DNA from: a virus
Virus record (IMG/VR): IMGVR_UViG_3300020450_000079
Coordinates: 1-27,110 of that record
Length of the DNA: 27,110 bases
Direction: 5' to 3' (one strand)
The notes under the pieces are model-generated. The model did not search any database, was not told where the DNA came from, and saw only the letters and a list, made by a program, of their open reading frames with translations. Below, piece after piece: positions 24,739 through 27,110 of the stretch. The first letter of the stretch is position 1; each line of letters starts with the position of its first letter. A program made the translations under genes and the position numbers.

Positions 24739-24990
24739 ATGACTGCACCAAACTTATTTGAGCAAATGTTCCAGACTGTACAGTCACTACACTTCGGAAG
24801 AACATTCTGGTTGGATGAGAATGATGATTTCTGTTCAGCACCAACTTACAAGGATGGTACAACTGACTGGGATATGTGGGATTACGTATCCGAGTGGGAT
24901 ATGGAAGGAGTTGACTTTGATAAACTATTCTATGTCCATAAGGAGTTAGTTACCAATGCTGTTACAGAGTACGAACAGATGAGAGCATAA
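24739..24990 (+). CDS. Small acidic protein, family A copy 2
   Basis: 83 residues from the ATG at 24739, preceded by AAAGGA at 24730-24735; longer in-frame starts would run into the methyltransferase. The sequence FGRTFWLDENDDFCSAPTYKDGTTDWDMWDYVSEWDMEGVDFDKLF shares the FG.TFW.D..ND, PTY..G, YV.EWD and EGVD...LF motifs with the 65-residue protein at 21988. Net charge is strongly negative and aromatic content is high. It is followed 20 bases later by a terminator. Function unknown; see family A copy 1. Confidence 0.75.
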   Translation: MTAPNLFEQMFQTVQSLHFGRTFWLDENDDFCSAPTYKDGTTDWDMWDYVSEWDMEGVDFDKLFYVHKELVTNAVTEYEQMRA

Positions 24991-25009
24991 CCAATTAACA
25001 AACTGGTAC

Positions 25010-25035
25010 ACAGGCGGTTCACACTGCCTGTTTTT
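25010..25035 (+). terminator. Intrinsic terminator
   Basis: A 6-bp stem ACAGGC / GCCTGT (25010-25015 with 25026-25031), a 10-base loop GGTTCACACT and five T (25031-25035), 20 bases after the stop at 24990. Confidence 0.85.
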
Positions 25036-25039
25036 GTAT

Positions 25040-25066
25040 TATAATAAGTACATAACAAACAAAGGA
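25040..25066 (+). promoter_or_regulatory. Promoter-leader cassette, copy identical to 25341-25367
   Basis: A 27-base unit that starts with the -10 box TATAAT, passes through AAGTACATAACAAAC and ends with the ribosome binding site AAAGGA. It is identical to 25341-25367, and in both places the ATG begins 6 bases after the unit. No -35 is obvious. Confidence 0.7.
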
Positions 25067-25072
25067 ACCCAA

Positions 25073-25300
25073 ATGACTAGACCAGAATTCGTTGAGTATG
25101 TTGCATCATTCTACTTACCAACACATGAAGATGTATTATATCCTATTGAGAAACTAACTAGTCAGAAGATTGAAGATGCACTTGATGTGTATATTGAAAG
25201 ACTTGAGAAAGGTGATCTAGAGTATGTTCATTACTCATGGGGTGGTGGAGATAGTGTAGACAGAGAAAGAGTAAGAGATATTATATTAGAGACAGTTTAA
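25073..25300 (+). CDS. Hypothetical protein (75 aa)
   Basis: The ATG at 25073 follows AAAGGA with a 6-base gap, and is preferred to an upstream TTG that lies in the promoter. The sequence (MTRPEFVEYVASFYLPTHED..., YPIEKLTSQKIEDALDVYIERLEKGDLEYVHYSWGGGDSVDRERVRDIILETV) is mainly helical and acidic, with a WGGGDS turn. No family recognised. It forms a single-gene unit between two terminators and has its own promoter cassette. Confidence 0.75.
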   Translation: MTRPEFVEYVASFYLPTHEDVLYPIEKLTSQKIEDALDVYIERLEKGDLEYVHYSWGGGDSVDRERVRDIILETV

Positions 25301-25312
25301 GAACTGTCATAC

Positions 25313-25336
25313 AAGGGGGTTCACACCCCCTTTTTT
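25313..25336 (+). terminator. Intrinsic terminator
   Basis: An 8-bp stem AAGGGGGT / ACCCCCTT (25313-25320 with 25325-25332) with a TCAC loop and a T tract at 25331-25336. It is immediately followed by the promoter-leader cassette at 25341. Confidence 0.92.
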
Positions 25337-25340
25337 ATAC

Positions 25341-25367
25341 TATAATAAGTACATAACAAACAAAGGA
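25341..25367 (+). promoter_or_regulatory. Promoter-leader cassette, copy identical to 25040-25066
   Basis: Begins with TATAAT 4 bases after the terminator T tract and ends with the AAAGGA ribosome binding site, 6 bases before the ATG at 25374. All 27 bases match the copy at 25040. Confidence 0.7.
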
Positions 25368-25373
25368 TCTCTA

Positions 25374-25802
25374 ATGACAGTAGCAGCACCTATCTCAGAA
25401 AAAGTAAACCTATTGCTTTCAGCACTAGACGAGGACTTCAAACAGAGTTCACGTCAGCATCATCTACGCAACCTATCTGACTACAGCATAGAAAGACTAA
25501 AGGCGATTGATGAGGGTACTGCTAATCTTAACAGATTTGTAACATCAGAAGGACGCAAGTACATCAAGATCATCATGCAAGAGTATCATGAGTACAATGA
25601 GTACCACACACCAAAGGAAAAGGTAGGATACAGAGATGGTTCAGTGCATGCATTTGTAGATAAGAAGACTGGTGAGTTATACAAGGCAGACGGATGGCAG
25701 AAACCAGCGAAGTATGTTCGTTATAATCTTATGGATGAGAACTCATTGAATGAGTGCCTAGGAAGACTTGATTGGGCAGGTGGTTACCTCTATATGAGGT
25801 AA
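25374..25802 (+). CDS. Conserved cyanophage-type hypothetical protein (142 aa)
   Basis: ATG start with a good ribosome binding site (AAAGGA, 25362-25367). The N-terminal half is helical (SEKVNLLLSALDEDF, DYSIERLKAIDEG, GRKYIKIIMQEYHEYNEY). The C-terminal half, DGSVHAFVDKKTGELYKADGW.KPAKYVRYNLMD and RLDWAGGYLYMR, is a pattern I recall from many T4-like cyanophages, where it is unnamed. It is probably a small soluble beta-containing protein. The end of the gene is inside an 8-bp inverted repeat. Its function is not known. Confidence 0.8.
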   Translation: MTVAAPISEKVNLLLSALDEDFKQSSRQHHLRNLSDYSIERLKAIDEGTANLNRFVTSEGRKYIKIIMQEYHEYNEYHTPKEKVGYRDGSVHAFVDKKTGELYKADGWQKPAKYVRYNLMDENSLNECLGRLDWAGGYLYMR

Positions 25803-25803
25803 C
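25783..25803 (+). repeat. Hairpin overlapping a stop codon
   Basis: A perfect 8-bp inverted repeat GTTACCTC / GAGGTAAC with a TATAT loop spans the last codons and stop of the 142-residue gene. No T tract follows, so it is at best a weak terminator, though it could protect a 3' end. Its central 15 bases are identical to the stem-loop of the terminator at 21936-21950. Confidence 0.55.
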
Positions 25804-25805
25804 GC

Positions 25806-25834
25806 TTGACATTTGGCATCTACCATGCTAAATT
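25806..25834 (+). promoter_or_regulatory. Sigma-70-type promoter
   Basis: TTGACA (25806-25811), a spacer of 17 bases, and TAAATT (25829-25834) preceded by TGC. This is a near-consensus -35 box with optimal spacing, unlike the other promoters here, which lack a -35. A start near 25841 would give a leader of about 18 bases before the ATG at 25859. Confidence 0.65.
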
Positions 25835-25858
25835 ACTATGTAACCTCGCTCTCTTTTG

Positions 25859-26083
25859 ATGGCATACTTCATCTACGGTGATACATGTTATTTTCTGGAG
25901 GACGGGCATCCTTGCGGATGTTTCCTCTATGATGATGGCACACCCGATTGGGATTCAACTTTCCGATTCTATTGGGAAGATTACTACGAAGAAGAAGCAG
26001 AATATTACGGTCATTTGTTCAACTCATTAATTAACCTTATTAGCATTGCTTCTAACAATGAAAAACTTACCATCACTAACTAA
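25859..26083 (+). CDS. Small acidic aromatic protein, family A-like copy 3
   Basis: 74 residues from the ATG at 25859 (a TTG directly upstream is possible). No ribosome binding site is evident in the short leader. The sequence MAYFIYGDTCYFLEDGHPCGCFLYDDGTPDWDSTFRFYWEDYYEEEAEYYGHLF shares the plan F..G.T..F.ED and Y.DGT.DWD with the protein at 24739, although it is more distant. It is very acidic (WEDYYEEEAEYY). It starts a set of at least five overlapping small genes running to the window end. Function unknown. Confidence 0.68.
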   Translation: MAYFIYGDTCYFLEDGHPCGCFLYDDGTPDWDSTFRFYWEDYYEEEAEYYGHLFNSLINLISIASNNEKLTITN

Positions 26084-26381
26084 ACTCAAAGTACAAAAGG
26101 CAGCACCAATGATTGTAGATCATGTGGTGGAACTTCTTGCACCATTTAAATATCTTCCAGTACTAGAAGATATTGACAAGAGTGTAGAGAATGAACTGCA
26201 ACTCAGACCCACTACAACTGCTGAAGTTGGTAGTGACGATTGGAAGAAGTTCTGGCGTTATCAGTCACACTTCACTCTAGAGTTCTGCAAGGCAATTGAA
26301 AAAGTTTTACCTACTGGTTTATCAATTAAGTCTTACAACCACCTTACAAACGATTTAAGAGTCGTTATAGATAATGGATAA
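26058..26381 (+). CDS. Hypothetical protein (107 aa)
   Basis: The ATG at 26058 overlaps the preceding gene by 26 bases; a TTG at 26046 is the alternative. The protein starts MKNLPSLTKLKVQKAAPMIVDHVVELLAPF, is basic at the N-terminus and helical, and contains DDWKKFWRYQSHFTLEFCKAIEKVLPTGLSIKSYNHLTNDLRVV. No motif recognised and no membrane segment. Its last 8 bases (ATGGATAA) overlap the next gene. Confidence 0.65.
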   Translation: MKNLPSLTKLKVQKAAPMIVDHVVELLAPFKYLPVLEDIDKSVENELQLRPTTTAEVGSDDWKKFWRYQSHFTLEFCKAIEKVLPTGLSIKSYNHLTNDLRVVIDNG

Positions 26382-26547
26382 GATACCACAGAAACGTATA
26401 GATGAACTCATGGCAATGAAAGCATTACTTGAGGACACTGTAGAATACTATTGTGATGAACACATGGTATCGGGAGAGTGTGCGTGGACAATGGTTGCGT
26501 CACTTGCAGATGCAAAACTTAACGTGGAGTTTCCTTCCTATGAATAA
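26374..26547 (+). CDS. Small hypothetical protein (57 aa)
   Basis: A 57-residue frame from ATG 26374 to TAA 26547 (MDKIPQKRIDELMAMKALL...VEFPSYE). It overlaps both neighbours by 8 bases (ATGGATAA upstream, ATGAATAA downstream), which fits the translational coupling seen through this region. It is helical and acidic with two cysteines (YYCDEHMVSGECAW). It is favoured over the longer reading of the neighbouring frame because it makes a continuous chain of coupled genes. Confidence 0.6.
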   Translation: MDKIPQKRIDELMAMKALLEDTVEYYCDEHMVSGECAWTMVASLADAKLNVEFPSYE

Positions 26548-26788
26548 ATTCAACGAACGACCCGCAGACGATGAGGATGTAAAGAGGTTAAACAAAGTAC
26601 GATCTGATCTAGTGGTGTGGATAGTAGAGCGTTTCCAACGCTTACTTGCGGAACAAAAAATGGATGATGCATGTCATTTTATGGATGAATGGTTTGAGTG
26701 GGTTGATCCGCACTCATATATAAACGAGTCCACTCTATTTTTTGATGAAAATGAAATCAAAGAACTCTATGAAAACATCAAAACTTGA
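26540..26788 (+). CDS. Hypothetical protein (82 aa)
   Basis: The ATG at 26540 overlaps the preceding stop by 8 bases and has GGAG at 26526-26529 as a ribosome binding site; an earlier in-frame ATG at 26456 would overlap the upstream gene almost fully. The protein (MNKFNERPADDEDVKRLNKVRSD..., FQRLLAEQKMDDACHFMDEWFEWVD, FFDENEIKELYENIKT) is helical and acidic. It is not recognised. It could be a small regulator, but nothing in the sequence decides this. Confidence 0.65.
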   Translation: MNKFNERPADDEDVKRLNKVRSDLVVWIVERFQRLLAEQKMDDACHFMDEWFEWVDPHSYINESTLFFDENEIKELYENIKT

Positions 26789-26924
26789 TGGTGAACTGAA
26801 GAATTTGGCACTTGCGTACATCAAAGCACATAATGCGAAAGACTACACAGGTGCTGAATTGATACTACATGACATTAACAAATTGAAAGAACTACTTTAC
26901 AAAGATGACAGCAAAGACCAATAA
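26769..26924 (+). CDS. Small hypothetical protein (51 aa)
   Basis: The ATG at 26769 is preceded by AAAGAA and overlaps the previous gene by 20 bases; ATGs at 26745 and 26751 are alternatives. The sequence MKTSKLDGELKNLALAYIKAHNAKDYTGAELILHDINKLKELL is helical, resembling a short helical-hairpin repeat. Its 3' end overlaps the next gene by 20 bases. No family recognised. Confidence 0.55.
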   Translation: MKTSKLDGELKNLALAYIKAHNAKDYTGAELILHDINKLKELLYKDDSKDQ

Positions 26925-27110
26925 GAGTTTAAAGAAGAATCTCTCTAAACTCACCACTATCAAGACTAAATCAACACCAACACCAAAACGTAAGACTAGG
27001 AGTGATAAGAAACCAGTCTTTACTAAGGTCAAGTCCGATGCTAAATGGGAACTAGGCAATGGTAATGGTAATTGCTCTCGCATGTTTCCTTGGTATATGC
27101 AACCAACAAA
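26905..27110 (+). CDS. Basic hypothetical protein, 3'-truncated by window edge
   Basis: A frame open from ATG 26905 to the end of the window (at least 68 residues). The first 45 residues are very lysine-rich with serine, threonine and proline (MTAKTNKSLKKNLSKLTTIK, TPTPKRKTRSDKK), suggesting a flexible nucleic-acid-binding tail. After it comes AKWELGNGNGNCSRMFPWYMQP, which may begin a folded domain. Overlap with the previous gene by 20 bases argues for the same coupled operon. Function unknown. Confidence 0.6.
   Translation, partial: MTAKTNKSLKKNLSKLTTIKTKSTPTPKRKTRSDKKPVFTKVKSDAKWELGNGNGNCSRMFPWYMQPT

Overview
This is an AT-rich window whose genes all lie on the + strand, packed with gaps of a few bases or overlaps of 1-20 bases. 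It looks like part of a marine T4-like myovirus (Kyanoviridae-type cyanophage or a pelagiphage relative). Support comes from a giant virion protein with sequence signatures I recognise from cyanophage structural proteins, three consecutive tail-collar proteins, a tail-assembly-chaperone-like protein, and a block of very small hypothetical genes around a DNA methyltransferase. I see no photosynthesis or other host-derived metabolic gene that would fix the host. That assignment is inference from memory of these families, not from a search.

Layout. (1) 1-13056: one giant virion protein, already open at base 1 (at least 4351 residues). It has a cyanophage-type N-terminal part, four to five alpha-helical modules, an array of beta repeats inserted inside one of those modules, four 36-residue repeats, and long fibre-like regions ending in GWWLTEL. 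(2) 13064-20120: three tandem proteins with phage tail-collar domains and His-x-His motifs, ending in related tails (YIIKAY, YLIKI, YLIKAF). The last has a very glycine-rich adhesin-like centre. (3) 20146-21378: a probable tail (fibre) assembly chaperone and a small unknown protein, closed by a terminator. (4) 21425-21640: an extended -10 promoter and a roughly 205-nt stretch closed by a perfect 14-bp helix, best read as a structured non-coding RNA. (5) 21661-27110: small genes, many translationally coupled, including a possible PD-(D/E)xK nuclease (22415-23008), a beta-class DNA methyltransferase (23787-24716) and three related small acidic proteins. Several are separated by terminators immediately followed by near-identical promoter-leader units.

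How the parts fit: the left 21 kb would build the host-contact end of the virion (baseplate/fibre region, adhesins and a chaperone) as one long transcription unit. The right 6 kb looks like an early or accessory region, with self-contained terminator-promoter-leader-gene units and a possible nuclease/methylase pair. The features I find most worth following are the structured RNA, the beta array splitting a helical module, the glycine-rich adhesin, the nuclease/methylase neighbourhood and the repeated promoter-leader cassettes.
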